From positions 9,114,001 to 9,178,000 of the forward strand of contig NZ_CP108055.1 in assembly GCF_036174265.1 (NCBI RefSeq): DNA of 64,000 nt, given 5' to 3'. The stretch comes from Streptomyces sp. NBC_00285 (GTDB taxonomy: Bacteria; Actinomycetota; Actinomycetes; Streptomycetales; Streptomycetaceae). The first letter of the stretch is position 1. Each line of letters opens with the position of its first letter. The translations under genes and the position numbers were made by a program. The notes beneath the pieces were generated by a model, which did no database searches, was not told where the DNA came from, and saw only the letters and a list, made by a program, of their open reading frames with translations. Below, piece after piece: positions 45,295-56,577 of this stretch.

Positions 45295-46518
45295 TCACCA
45301 GCTGACGGGCAGGGTCTGCGGCCCGCGGATCATCGTCCTCCGGCGCCAGACGACGTCGTCGGCCGACACCGCGAGCCGCAGGTCCGGCAGCCGGTCGAGC
45401 AGGGTGTCGACCAGGAGCTCGGTCTGCAGCCGGGCGAGCACCGCGCCCGTGCAGTAGTGCGCGCCGTTGCCGAAGGCCAGGTGCGGGTTGGGGTCCCGGT
45501 CGGGGTCGATGCGGTCCGGGTCCGGGAAGACGTCCGGGTCGCGGTTGGCGGCCAGGTAGGAGACGTACACGGCGTCGCCCGCACGGATCCGGAGTCCGTA
45601 CAGGTCGACGTCCTCCAGGGCGATCCGGGCGAGGCCGACCGAGGTGCGGTGCGGGATGTGGCGCAGCAGCTCGTCGAGGGCGGCGGCGCGCGCCTCGGGC
45701 TGATGGCGCATCCGTTCCATCAGCTCGGGCCGCGTCAGCAACAGGTACAGGATCTGGCCGCAGTTGTGGGTGACGGCCTCGCCGCCGATCTGGAGGGGCC
45801 CGGCGAGCCCGACCGCCTCGGTCTCACCGATCTCACCCCGCCGCACGGCGGCTCCGAGCAGCGAGTACACGTCGTCGCCGCTGCTGTGGGCGCGGGCCCG
45901 TACGGTGTCCGTGATCCAGCCGTACAGCCCGTTCTTGGCCTTCTCGGCGGCCTCGGCCCCGCCGGAGGTCGAGATGATCTGCCGGGTCCAGCCGTGCACG
46001 CGCTCGCGATCGGCGGCGGGCACCCCCATGACCTCGCTGACCAGGGCGAGGGGAAAGGGTTCGAGGACGCGCTCGACGAGGTCCGCGGGCGGCCCGACCT
46101 GGACGAGACCGTCGACGAGCCGGTCGAGCATGTCCTGTGCCCGGGGCCGCAGCCGCTTCATCGCCGCCACGGTGAACGCCCCGGCGACCGCCTTGCGCAG
46201 CCGGTTGTGGTCGGGCTGGTCGGCGAACGCGAGAGAGCCCGGCCGGGGCTTGAAATGCGGGGCCAGCCTTGTCACCTGACGGTTCGTCACCTCGGCGCGG
46301 CTGAACCGCGGATCGTTGGTGACAGCCCTGACGTCCGCGTAGCGGGTGGCCAGCCACGCCCAGCCCTCGCCGTGCGGCAGCCGGATCCGGGTGAGCGGTC
46401 CCTCGCGCATCAGCTCCGCGAGCACCGGGTCGAACTCGGTCCCGGCCAGGTCGAGCGCGGGCCACTCCCGCACCGGGGGCGGGGCCTGCTCTGCCAGCGT
46501 GGTGGTCTCCTCGGTCAT
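45295..46518 (-). CDS. Cytochrome P450 with atypical I-helix
   Basis: A 407-residue bacterial class-I P450. FGNGAHYCTG (349-358) binds heme through Cys356, and ELLR is the ExxR motif. In the I-helix the usual AGxD/ETT is replaced by QIGGEAVTHN (243-252), so the acid-alcohol pair for oxygen activation is missing. Such changes occur in P450s that couple peptide aromatic rings or work on carrier-bound substrates. No ferredoxin or obvious small peptide precursor is found next to it. ATG 46518 (a GTG 15 bases upstream is in frame) lies 59 bp downstream of the amidohydrolase gene on the same strand. Confidence 0.9.
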   Translation of the reverse strand: MTEETTTLAEQAPPPVREWPALDLAGTEFDPVLAELMREGPLTRIRLPHGEGWAWLATRYADVRAVTNDPRFSRAEVTNRQVTRLAPHFKPRPGSLAFADQPDHNRLRKAVAGAFTVAAMKRLRPRAQDMLDRLVDGLVQVGPPADLVERVLEPFPLALVSEVMGVPAADRERVHGWTRQIISTSGGAEAAEKAKNGLYGWITDTVRARAHSSGDDVYSLLGAAVRRGEIGETEAVGLAGPLQIGGEAVTHNCGQILYLLLTRPELMERMRHQPEARAAALDELLRHIPHRTSVGLARIALEDVDLYGLRIRAGDAVYVSYLAANRDPDVFPDPDRIDPDRDPNPHLAFGNGAHYCTGAVLARLQTELLVDTLLDRLPDLRLAVSADDVVWRRRTMIRGPQTLPVSW

Positions 46519-46576
46519 GCCACCCACCCTCACCGCCCCCCGGGCGCGTGTCGCGCCGGAGTGCTCCAGGCGGAGG

Positions 46577-47356
46577 TCAGACCAGGGCGTCCACGAGAGC
46601 GGCCAGCGCCCCGGCCAGCCCGTGCAGCCCCGGCCCGGCGGGCCCGCCGGGTTCCGTCATGTACGTGTCCCGCCGGATCTCCACCATCAGGGCACTCACC
46701 CGGGGATCACGGCCGTAGACCTCCAGCGGTACGTACGTCCCGCTGAACGGACTGTCCAGCCCGACCTCCCAGGACGCGAACGCCTCCCGGGCCGCGGCCT
46801 GCAGTTCGGGCGGAGTGTGGAAGGGGTCGGTGCCGAGGCAGACGGGCGGCCGGAACCCGTCGCCGTGCAACTCGTACGGCAGCGGCTCACCGGGGTAGGA
46901 GTGCACGTCGATGATCACGGCCCGCCCGGTGGCGGCCAGCCGCTGTGCCACGGCCTCGGTCATGGCCCGGGCGTACGGCCGGAAGTAGCGCGCGATCAGC
47001 GGCTCGGGGTCGGTGTCCGCGGGCCGCAGCGCCTCCCGGTGGGTGGTCTGCGTGTACACGGCGCCCATCCCCACGGCGAGCATCTCCTCCCGCCCGTCCG
47101 GGAACCGCTCGGGGTCGACGACCAGCCGCGACAGCCTGTTCACGAACCGCCACGGCATCAGGTGGGCCCGACCGGCCGCCTCGTCGGCGAGCTCCGCCGT
47201 ATGCGCGTCGACGATGTGGTCGAGCTCCCGCTCCAGCGCGGAGTCGTCCAGCACGATCTGCGCCCGCACCTCGGCCGGTATCTCCCGAGCCGAGTGCGGC
47301 ACATGGAGGATCACCGGCGATTGCTCGGCACCGGGCAACAGGTCGAACGAGGGCAT
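46577..47356 (-). CDS. N-formylglutamate amidohydrolase family protein
   Basis: A 259-residue zinc hydrolase. VILHVPHSAREIP near the start, LDHIVDAHT and AVIIDVHSYPGEPLPYE (about 145-161) match the N-formylglutamate deformylase family, which in histidine breakdown releases formate from N-formylglutamate. No hut genes are nearby; the only neighbour in the unit is the P450, so a different N-formyl or amide substrate is possible. ATG 47356 is divergent from the DUF5713 gene. Confidence 0.87.
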   Translation of the reverse strand: MPSFDLLPGAEQSPVILHVPHSAREIPAEVRAQIVLDDSALERELDHIVDAHTAELADEAAGRAHLMPWRFVNRLSRLVVDPERFPDGREEMLAVGMGAVYTQTTHREALRPADTDPEPLIARYFRPYARAMTEAVAQRLAATGRAVIIDVHSYPGEPLPYELHGDGFRPPVCLGTDPFHTPPELQAAAREAFASWEVGLDSPFSGTYVPLEVYGRDPRVSALMVEIRRDTYMTEPGGPAGPGLHGLAGALAALVDALV

Positions 47357-47403
47357 ACGGCCGCTCCCGGGGCGTTGTCAGTGGCGTGGTGCACCATCTC
47401 AGC

Positions 47404-47733
47404 ATGACCCTCAGCAACACACAGGTGAGTACCCACCCGTTCCTCAAGGCGCTCTACGAGGACGGCTACTACCCCGACCACGCGGTGGACCGGGGCAAGG
47501 ACATCCTGCTGCGCCTGTGCGCGCGCATCGAGGCCGAGCGGCCCGCCGACCTCGCCGCGCTGTACGTCCTGACCCACGCGGCCACCGAGGAGCTCAACGA
47601 CCTCCAGGACGAGGACTTCGACATAGAGACCGTGGCCCGCGAGGAGCTGGCCGGGGAGTTCTGGTTCGTGTCCCGGGCCTACGGCTTCGCGGACGCGGAC
47701 GTCGAGGAGCTGATCGCTCCCCGCGACTGGTGA
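47404..47733 (+). CDS. DUF5713 family protein
   Basis: A 109-residue small acidic protein of a family common in Streptomyces and other bacteria (NPFLKxLYEDxYYPDxxVDKGKxIL-like; here FLKALYEDGYYPDHAVDRGK). Function unknown. No membrane or signal segments. The 47-bp gap to the divergent amidohydrolase gene probably holds both promoters. The 5' extension of the frame is only antisense to the amidohydrolase, so ATG 47404 is used. Confidence 0.8.
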   Translation: MTLSNTQVSTHPFLKALYEDGYYPDHAVDRGKDILLRLCARIEAERPADLAALYVLTHAATEELNDLQDEDFDIETVAREELAGEFWFVSRAYGFADADVEELIAPRDW

Positions 47734-47739
47734 GACGCG

Positions 47740-47776
47740 CACCGCCCCGGCCGGGCACAGGCCGACCGGGGCGGTG
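47740..47776. terminator. Bidirectional terminator
   Basis: CACCGCCCCGG (47740-47750) and CCGGGGCGGTG (47766-47776) form an 11-bp perfect stem between two convergent genes (DUF5713 and isocitrate dehydrogenase). Confidence 0.7.
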
Positions 47777-47794
47777 TCGCACAGCGGGTCCGCG

Positions 47795-50131
<2,337 letters not shown>

Positions 50132-50220
50132 TCATGCGTCCGATCCGGTGGTCATGCATGTTGATCACACCCATCCGACGGCCGGACCCGACCATCCGGC
50201 CGCCTGAGCGAAAGCGGACC

Positions 50221-51753
50221 ATGAGATATCGCACCAGAGTGACGGCACCGGCAGCTCTGCTCGGCACCATGGCGGCCCTGTCCCTGGCCTCCCCGGCGCA
50301 CGCGGACCCGGAGACCGGCACCCCTGGCCCGGAGACCCTGGGGGACTCCGTCTTCCCGAGCCTCGGCAACGACGGTTACCGCGTCTCCGCGTACCACCTG
50401 GACATCGCGTACGACGCCACGACCCGGCTCGTCGACGCGACGGCGACCCTCACGGTCACCGCCACCCAGGAGCTGAGCCGTCTCTCCCTGGACGCCCTGG
50501 GCCTGGAGATAGGCACCGTGACCGTGGCCGGTACGGCGGCCGCCTTCGAGCAGGTGGGCGAGAAGCTGCGGATCACGCCCGCCGGCCCGCTGCCCGCGCA
50601 GGAGACGGTCACCGTCGTCGTGGCCTACTCGGCCGACCCGCGCCGCTCCCTCGCCCACACCGCCTGGGTCCCCACCCCGGACGGGTTCGCGATCTGCCCC
50701 CAGCCGAACTCGGCGCACACCGTCTTCCCGTGCAACGACCACCCCTCGGACAAGGCGGACTTCACCTTCCGCGTCACCGTCCCGGCGGGCCTCAAGGGCG
50801 TCGCGAGCGGCCACCTGGTGAGCACCGAGGACCTCGGCGACGGGCGGACCGCGTACTGCTACCGCTCCCGGGAGCCCATCGCCACGGAGATCGTGCAGAT
50901 CACCGTCGGCGACTACGTCATCAAGGACCGGGCAGGGCCGCACGGACTGCCGCTGCGGGACGTCGTCCCGGCCGCCCGCGCCGCCGCCCTGGAGCCCGCG
51001 CTCGCCCTCACCCCGAACCTGGTGAGCTGGCTCGAACAGCGCCTCGGTGCCTTCCCGTTCGAGACGTACGGCCTGCTGCCCTGCAACTCCGACGACGCGA
51101 ACGCCTTCGACTTCACCGGCCTGGAGACCCAGACCCTCACCCTGTACAAGCCGAACTTCCTGCTCCAGGCGGAGAAGAGCATCGGCTCGCACATGATGCA
51201 CGAGCTGGTCCACTCCTACTTCGGCAACAGCGTCAGCCCCGCCTCATGGGCCGACCTGTGGCTCAACGAGGGCCACGCCGACTTCTACGGACTGCTGTAC
51301 CGCTACGAGCGCGGCTGGACCGACTCCCTCGGCCTGACCACGATGGAAGCGCGCATGAAGGACACGTACGCGCGCGGCGACCAGTGGCGGAAGTCCTCGG
51401 GCCCGGTCGCGGCGCCGAACGAGGCCAACCTCTTCGACAGCCAGCGCTACCTCGGCGGCGTCCTCGTCCTGTACGCGCTGCGCCAGCAGGTCGGCGAGAC
51501 GGTCTTCAGCGCCATCGAGCTCACCTTCCTGGAGCGCTTCCGCAACTCCTCGGCGTCGACGGACGACTACATCGCCGTCGCCTCGGAGGTCTCCGGCACG
51601 GACCAGTCCGGCTTCCTGCGGGACTGGCTCCTCGGCACCAAGACCCCGAGGATGCCCGGCCACCCGGACTGGACCGTGACCCCGGTGACGTCGACGCTGC
51701 GCACACCGCAGAGCCGGCCCAGCGGCTCCCACGACAACTCGGCCACCCTGTAA
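50221..51753 (+). CDS. Secreted M1-family metallopeptidase
   Basis: A 510-residue protein with a clear signal peptide (cleavage after SPAHA, about residue 28). The gluzincin site is HELVH at 327-331 with the third ligand Glu350 in NEGHADF. The substrate motif normally GxMEN is FTGLETQ. An N-terminal beta-sandwich precedes the catalytic domain; the C-terminal HEAT-like domain is short. It probably trims N-terminal residues outside the cell. ATG 50221 follows GAGCGAAAGCGGACC. Confidence 0.9.
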   Translation: MRYRTRVTAPAALLGTMAALSLASPAHADPETGTPGPETLGDSVFPSLGNDGYRVSAYHLDIAYDATTRLVDATATLTVTATQELSRLSLDALGLEIGTVTVAGTAAAFEQVGEKLRITPAGPLPAQETVTVVVAYSADPRRSLAHTAWVPTPDGFAICPQPNSAHTVFPCNDHPSDKADFTFRVTVPAGLKGVASGHLVSTEDLGDGRTAYCYRSREPIATEIVQITVGDYVIKDRAGPHGLPLRDVVPAARAAALEPALALTPNLVSWLEQRLGAFPFETYGLLPCNSDDANAFDFTGLETQTLTLYKPNFLLQAEKSIGSHMMHELVHSYFGNSVSPASWADLWLNEGHADFYGLLYRYERGWTDSLGLTTMEARMKDTYARGDQWRKSSGPVAAPNEANLFDSQRYLGGVLVLYALRQQVGETVFSAIELTFLERFRNSSASTDDYIAVASEVSGTDQSGFLRDWLLGTKTPRMPGHPDWTVTPVTSTLRTPQSRPSGSHDNSATL

Positions 51754-51767
51754 GGGCCGAGCCCCGG

Positions 51768-52880
51768 TCAGTCGAACCGGGCGGAGGACACCTCGCCCGG
51801 CTCGATCACCGTCTCATGGCCACGCTGGTGCGGAATCGACACCGACCCCTGCTGGATGGCCACGGTCCGCGTGGGCGCCGGAATCCGGATGCCCTCCTCG
51901 CGGTAGCGCCTGTGCAGCTGCTTGATGAACTCGTGCTTGATCCGGAACTGGTCGCTGAACTCCCCGACGCCCAGGATCACCGTGAAGCCGATGCGGGAGT
52001 CGCCGAACGTGTGGAAGCGGACCAGCGGTTCATGCTCCGGGAGCGCGCCCTCGACCTCCTTCATGACCTTGGCGACGACCTCGCAGGTGACCCGCTCGAC
52101 GTGCTCCAGATCGCTGTCGTAGGCCACCCCGACCTGCACCAGGATCGTCAACTGCTGCTCGGGACGCATGAAGTTGGTCATGTTCGTCCTGGCGAGCTCC
52201 CCGTTGGGGACGACGATCAGGTTGTTGGAGAGCGCGCGGACCGTCGTCTGACGCCAGTTGATGTCCTCGACGTACCCTTCCTCGCCGCTGCTCAGACGGA
52301 TGTAGTCGCCGGGCTGCACGGTCTTGGAGGCCAGGATGTGGATGCCGGCGAAGAGGTTGGCGAGGGTGTCCTGCAGGGCGAGCGCGACCGCGAGACCGCC
52401 GACGCCCAGGGCGGTGAGCATCGGCGCTATGGAGATGCCGAGGGTCTGGAGCACCACCAGGAAGCCGATCGCGAGGACCAGCACCCGGGTGATGTTGACG
52501 AAGATCGTGGCTGAGCCGGCGACCCCGGAGCGGGAGGTGGTGACCGTCCGCACGAGTCCGGCGACCAGCCGGGCCGCCGCCACCGTGACGACGAAGATCA
52601 GCAGTACGGTCAGCACCTGGTTGACCGTGCGCTGGACGCCCTTGGTCAGTGGCAGCGCCGCCGCGGCGACGGCGATGCCGCCCGCGATCGCCGCCGAGGG
52701 CACCACGGTCCGCAGCGCGGCCACGAGGACGTCGTCACCGCCCCACTTGGTACGGTCCGCGTGCTTGCCGAGCCACTTGAGCAGCATGCGCAGCAGGAAC
52801 GCCGCCAAGAGGCCCGCGATCACGGCGATGCCGGCGCCGACCATGTCGTCCATGGTGAGTTCCCGTTGAAATGCCGTCAC
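51768..52880 (-). CDS. MscS family mechanosensitive channel
   Basis: A 370-residue membrane protein. Three to four N-terminal helices lead into the pore helix and beta domain: MLTALGVGGLAVALALQDTL is the Gly/Ala-rich TM3, followed by IRLSSGEEGYVEDINWRQTT and VPNGELARTNMTNF. The family opens under membrane tension to release solutes. The C-terminal domain is short. GTG 52880 follows AGGTGGCAAC; ATG 52853 is possible. Confidence 0.9.
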   Translation of the reverse strand: MTAFQRELTMDDMVGAGIAVIAGLLAAFLLRMLLKWLGKHADRTKWGGDDVLVAALRTVVPSAAIAGGIAVAAAALPLTKGVQRTVNQVLTVLLIFVVTVAAARLVAGLVRTVTTSRSGVAGSATIFVNITRVLVLAIGFLVVLQTLGISIAPMLTALGVGGLAVALALQDTLANLFAGIHILASKTVQPGDYIRLSSGEEGYVEDINWRQTTVRALSNNLIVVPNGELARTNMTNFMRPEQQLTILVQVGVAYDSDLEHVERVTCEVVAKVMKEVEGALPEHEPLVRFHTFGDSRIGFTVILGVGEFSDQFRIKHEFIKQLHRRYREEGIRIPAPTRTVAIQQGSVSIPHQRGHETVIEPGEVSSARFD

Positions 52881-52913
52881 GTTGCCACCTGTTCGAAAGT
52901 GCGGGAAGTGCGA

Positions 52914-52950
52914 TCGCGTCGGCCGTGTGAAGGTTCCGTGGCCGACGCGA
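52914..52950 (-). terminator. Hairpin upstream of mscS-like gene
   Basis: TCGCGTCGGCC (52914-52924) and GGCCGACGCGA (52940-52950) form an 11-bp perfect stem, 34 bp before the MscS start and downstream of the YbhN-like gene. A terminator of the upstream transcript or a leader structure. Confidence 0.5.
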
Positions 52951-53174
52951 CCGCTCATCCTGCCGTATCCGGTACGGGAGTTCGTACCTGGCCGGGCACC
53001 GGATCGCCGTGTTTCGGACGATGTCCTCGGCACGTCGTGCCTGCTCCCGGCCGGGCGCCGGACTCCCGCTCCCTTGCGTCCACCGCCCCCCACGTCACAG
53101 CAGCCCGTCCGCTGGTCCTGCCCCACCGACCCGAGCTCCACGGACCCGGCCGAAAACCGCCCCCGCACGCCGCT

Positions 53175-53448
53175 GCCACCGGAGCGCCGAGCCCGGCAGG
53201 GCCTTCACCGGCGGGTGACCGATCCGTGCCGCCCGGGTCGGATGGCCTTCGGCCGGTCCGGCGCTCTGTCACTGGAGCACCGGGTCCGGCAGGGCCCTCG
53301 CCGGCGGGTGACCGATCCGTGCCGCCCGGGTCGTCGGATGACCTGCGGCCGGTCCAGCACTCCGCCACCGAAGGGCCGAGCCCGGCAGGGCCTTCACGGG
53401 CGGGCGACCGACGGCTGCCGTCCGGGTCAGATGACCTTCAGCCGGACC
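53175..53448. repeat. Three tandem ~95-bp repeats reaching into the YbhN-like gene
   Basis: Units starting near 53175, 53269 and 53364 share a core GGCAGGGCC, GGCGGG(T/C)GACCGA, CCGGGTC, GATG, CCTTC or CCTGC and GCCGG in the same order. The third copy ends inside the last codons of the YbhN-like gene. The array looks like a tandem duplication of that gene's 3' end. The rest of the 546-bp gap (52881-53426) has no gene. Confidence 0.7.
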
Positions 53449-54473
53449 AGCGCGCCCAGCGTGAGCGCGCCCGGCACCAGCGGTACCCAGACCGTGATGA
53501 TCCGGTAGGCGAGCACCACCGCCGTGGCCACGGCCGCCGGGCCGCCGGCCGCCACCAGCGCGATCACCAGGGCCGCCTCCACCGAACCGACCCCGCCGGG
53601 CGTCGGCACCAGCGCCACCGCGCAGGTCGCCGCGAGGTAGGCGAGGGCCATGTGCACCGGCGGCACCGACAGCCCCAGCGCCTGCCCCACCGCGGCCAGA
53701 CCGGCCGCCTGGAGCGCGGGGAAGGCGAGCGAACCGCCCCACAGCGCCAGCACCCGGGACGGGCGGGTGTGCACCGAGCGGGCCTCGCGCAGCGCGGTCC
53801 GCAGGAAGGAGCACAGGGCCGTCCGGACCCGGCGGACACCCACGAGCACGCCCACGGCCACCACCAGCACTCCGCCGAGCCCCAGCAGCAGCGGACCGGC
53901 GCTCGCGTCGGGCAGCAGCGTGCCGAGCCGCAGTGCGTCGGGGAAGGCGACGAAGAGCGCGGCCAGCAGGGTGAGCCGGCCGATCGACTCCGCCAGCAGA
54001 TAGAGCGCGAGCGCGGCCGAGGAGCGGGCGAGCGGGACCCCGCACACGGTCATGAAGCGCAGGTTCACCGCGCCCGCGCCGAGTCCGGTCGGCAGCAGGT
54101 GGTTGGCCGCGCCCGCCGCGAACTGCGTAGCGAGCAGCCGCCGCCGGGGCAGCCGCTCCACGACGGCACCCTGCCGGGTGAAGGAGGCCGCCACCCAGGT
54201 CAGGCAGGTGGTACCGGCGGCGGCGAGCAGCCACGGCCACTCGGCGTGCCGCAGATGACCGAAGCCCTCGGCGAGCACGGACCGGTGCCGCACCGCGACG
54301 ACGGTGACCAGCAGAAGCGGGACCAGACACAGGATCTGGCGGATTCGACGGGCGGGGAGGCGCTCGAGAGGGCGTCCCTGGGGGAGTTCTACCGCTGTCA
54401 CACCAGGAGAGGTTCTCCGGACCGCGCCAACGGCGGGTTGCGGAAGCGGGGCCAGGGTCTTACGTACGGTCAT
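53427..54473 (-). CDS. YbhN/UPF0104-type lysylphosphatidylglycerol synthase-like membrane protein
   Basis: A 348-residue protein with eight or more hydrophobic helices. AGAANHLLPTGLGAGAVNLRF and ALVPTPGGVGSVEAALVIAL match the YbhN/LPG-synthase transmembrane domain. The family includes membrane parts of lysyl-PG synthases and stand-alone proteins of unclear transport role. ATG 54473 lies 37 bp from the divergent SoxR-type promoter, so regulation may be shared. Confidence 0.82.
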   Translation of the reverse strand: MTVRKTLAPLPQPAVGAVRRTSPGVTAVELPQGRPLERLPARRIRQILCLVPLLLVTVVAVRHRSVLAEGFGHLRHAEWPWLLAAAGTTCLTWVAASFTRQGAVVERLPRRRLLATQFAAGAANHLLPTGLGAGAVNLRFMTVCGVPLARSSAALALYLLAESIGRLTLLAALFVAFPDALRLGTLLPDASAGPLLLGLGGVLVVAVGVLVGVRRVRTALCSFLRTALREARSVHTRPSRVLALWGGSLAFPALQAAGLAAVGQALGLSVPPVHMALAYLAATCAVALVPTPGGVGSVEAALVIALVAAGGPAAVATAVVLAYRIITVWVPLVPGALTLGALVRLKVI

Positions 54474-54507
54474 CGAGTCCTTCGGTGGGGCAGTCGATGT
54501 TCGAGCA

Positions 54508-54538
54508 TTGACCTCAACGACGCTTGAGGTCCTACGTT
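54508..54538 (+). promoter_or_regulatory. SoxR/MerR-type promoter with 19-bp spacer
   Basis: -35 TTGACC (54508-54513) and -10 TACGTT (54533-54538) are 19 bp apart. Between them lies GACCTCAA (54510-54517), CGACGC, TTGAGGTC (54524-54531), a perfect 8-bp inverted repeat resembling the SoxR box. The overlong spacer is the hallmark of MerR-family activation by DNA untwisting. The start point would fall at about 54545-54546, the ATG itself, predicting a leaderless transcript. Confidence 0.75.
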
Positions 54539-54545
54539 GTCTCCC

Positions 54546-56453
54546 ATGAGCATGGAGACCACAGCCTGGACACAGCTGCACAGTGTCATGAACGCCGAGC
54601 AGGAACGCCGCCCCTTCGCCCGCGCGACGCTGCGCCGCATCGGCGAGTTTGCCCGCCCGCACCGCAGGCGCATCGCACGCTTCGTCGTGCTCGGGGTGGC
54701 GACCGCGCTGCTCGCCGTCGCCACGCCCGTACTGGCCGGGCACATCGTCGACGCGATCGTGTCGGGCGACGACGAGGGCAAGGTCGTACGCCTGGCCCTG
54801 CTCATCGCCCTCATCGCGGTCGCGGAGGCGGCGCTCGGCATCGTCGCCAGACGCCTGTCGTCCTCGCTCGGGGAGGGCCTCATCCTCGATCTCCGGACGG
54901 CTGTGTTCGATCATGTGCAGCGCATGCCGGTCGCGTTCTTCACACGTACTCGTACGGGAGCGCTGGTCTCCCGTCTCAACAACGACGTCATCGGCGCGCA
55001 GCGCGCCTTCAGCAACACCCTGTCCGGCGTGGTCAGCAACCTGGTCACCCTGCTGCTGACCCTTGTGGTGATGCTCACCCTCTCCTGGCAGATCACCCTG
55101 CTCGCCCTCGCACTGCTCCCGGTGTTCGTGATCCCGGCCCGCCGCATGGGCAGCCGGATGGCCCGCATGCAGCGGGAGGCCGCCACCCTGAACGCGGCCA
55201 TGGGCACCCGGATGACCGAACGCTTCTCCGCGCCCGGCGCCACCCTGGTCAAGCTCTTCGGCCGCCCCGAGCAGGAGTCCGAGGAGTTCGCGGCCCGGGC
55301 CCGCCAGGTGGCGGACATCGGCGTACGGACCGCCACCGCCCAGTCGGTGTTCATCACCGCCCTGACGCTGGTCTCCGCCCTGGCCCTCGCCCTGGTCTAC
55401 GGCCTCGGCGGCTGGTTCGCCCTGCGCGGCAGCCTGGAACCCGGCGCGGTGGTCTCCCTGGCGCTGCTCCTGACCCGCATGTACGCCCCGCTCACCGCAC
55501 TGGCCGGAGCCCGCGTCGAGGTGATGAGCGCGCTGGTCAGTTTCGAGCGGGTCTTCGAGGTACTGGACCTGAAACCGCTGATCGAGGACAAGCCGGACGC
55601 CCGCGAGGTCCCCGAAGGACCCGTCGCCGTCGAGTTCTCGGACGTCCGCTTCGGCTACCCCTCCGCAGACAAGGTCTCCCTGGCCTCCCTGGAGGAGGTC
55701 GCCTCCCTCGACACCCGCGGCGGCGCCGAGGTCCTGCACGGCCTCTCCTTCAGGGCCGAACCCGGCCAGACGATCGCACTCGTCGGTTCGTCCGGCGCCG
55801 GCAAGTCGACCGTCGCCCAGTTGCTCCCCCGGCTGTACGACGTCGACGCGGGCGCCGTCCGCATCGGCGGCGTCGACGTCCGCGACCTGAGCGCCGGTTC
55901 CCTGCGGGCAACCCTCGGCATGGTCACCCAGGACGGCCACCTCTTCCACGACACGGTCCGCGCGAACCTGCTGCTGGCCCGCCCGGAGGCCGTCGAGTCG
56001 GAGCTGTGGGACGCCCTGAGCCGCTCCCGCCTCGACGCCCTCGTACGCTCCCTGCCCGACGGCCTCGACACCGTGGTCGGCGAGCGCGGCTACCGGCTCT
56101 CCGGCGGCGAACGCCAGCGCATGACCATCGCCCGGCTCCTGCTGGCCCGCCAGCGCGTCGTCATCCTCGACGAGGCCACCGCCCACCTGGACAACACCTC
56201 CGAGGCCGCCGTCCAGGAGGCACTCACCGAGGCCCTGGAGGGCAGGACGGCGATCGTGATCGCCCACCGGCTGTCGACGGTCCGCGCGGCCGACCAGATC
56301 CTGGTGGTCGAGGACGGGCAGATCGTGGAACGCGGCACCCATGAGGAACTGCTCGTACTCGACGGCCGGTACGCGGAGCTGTACCGGACCCAGTTCGCGT
56401 CACACGGCGAAGGGGCGACGGGGATCGGGGCGGCGAGCGAGGCCGTGGCCTGA
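54546..56453 (+). CDS. ABC exporter, fused membrane and ATPase domains
   Basis: A 635-residue half-transporter. Six membrane helices span about 40-330, with the exporter coupling region (FTRTRTGALVSRLNND). The nucleotide-binding domain has LVGSSGAGKSTVAQLLP (Walker A, about 412-428), RLSGGERQRMTIARLLL (signature, about 517) and VVILDEATAHLD (Walker B). It would act as a homodimer exporting drugs or redox-active compounds. The promoter resembles a SoxR box, and in S. coelicolor an ABC transporter belongs to the SoxR regulon, so induction by redox-cycling metabolites is likely. ATG 54546 fits a leaderless message; TTG 54537 lies inside the -10 region. Confidence 0.92.
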   Translation: MSMETTAWTQLHSVMNAEQERRPFARATLRRIGEFARPHRRRIARFVVLGVATALLAVATPVLAGHIVDAIVSGDDEGKVVRLALLIALIAVAEAALGIVARRLSSSLGEGLILDLRTAVFDHVQRMPVAFFTRTRTGALVSRLNNDVIGAQRAFSNTLSGVVSNLVTLLLTLVVMLTLSWQITLLALALLPVFVIPARRMGSRMARMQREAATLNAAMGTRMTERFSAPGATLVKLFGRPEQESEEFAARARQVADIGVRTATAQSVFITALTLVSALALALVYGLGGWFALRGSLEPGAVVSLALLLTRMYAPLTALAGARVEVMSALVSFERVFEVLDLKPLIEDKPDAREVPEGPVAVEFSDVRFGYPSADKVSLASLEEVASLDTRGGAEVLHGLSFRAEPGQTIALVGSSGAGKSTVAQLLPRLYDVDAGAVRIGGVDVRDLSAGSLRATLGMVTQDGHLFHDTVRANLLLARPEAVESELWDALSRSRLDALVRSLPDGLDTVVGERGYRLSGGERQRMTIARLLLARQRVVILDEATAHLDNTSEAAVQEALTEALEGRTAIVIAHRLSTVRAADQILVVEDGQIVERGTHEELLVLDGRYAELYRTQFASHGEGATGIGAASEAVA

Positions 56454-56497
56454 GGGACGGCGCCATCGTCGGAGCCGGTCAGCCGGGACCGGACGCA

Positions 56498-56546
56498 CGA
56501 CTCCTGGGCCGCAGCGGTCACGTCGGAGGCTGCGGCCCAGGAGTCG
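56498..56546 (+). terminator. Perfect 17-bp hairpin terminator
   Basis: CGACTCCTGGGCCGCAG (56498-56514) and CTGCGGCCCAGGAGTCG (56530-56546) are exact complements, 45 bp after the ABC exporter stop. Confidence 0.8.
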
Positions 56547-56577
56547 GATCGCGCCCTGGAGCAGGGTGCCGACCGGT

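Noticed and set aside
46519..46576. Tiny ribosomal peptide precursor for the P450
   Set aside because: No ATG-led pentapeptide-type frame with aromatic residues was found in this gap or around the pair.
53175..53448. CRISPR-like array
   Set aside because: Only three units of about 95 bp without distinct spacers and no cas genes; it is a tandem duplication.
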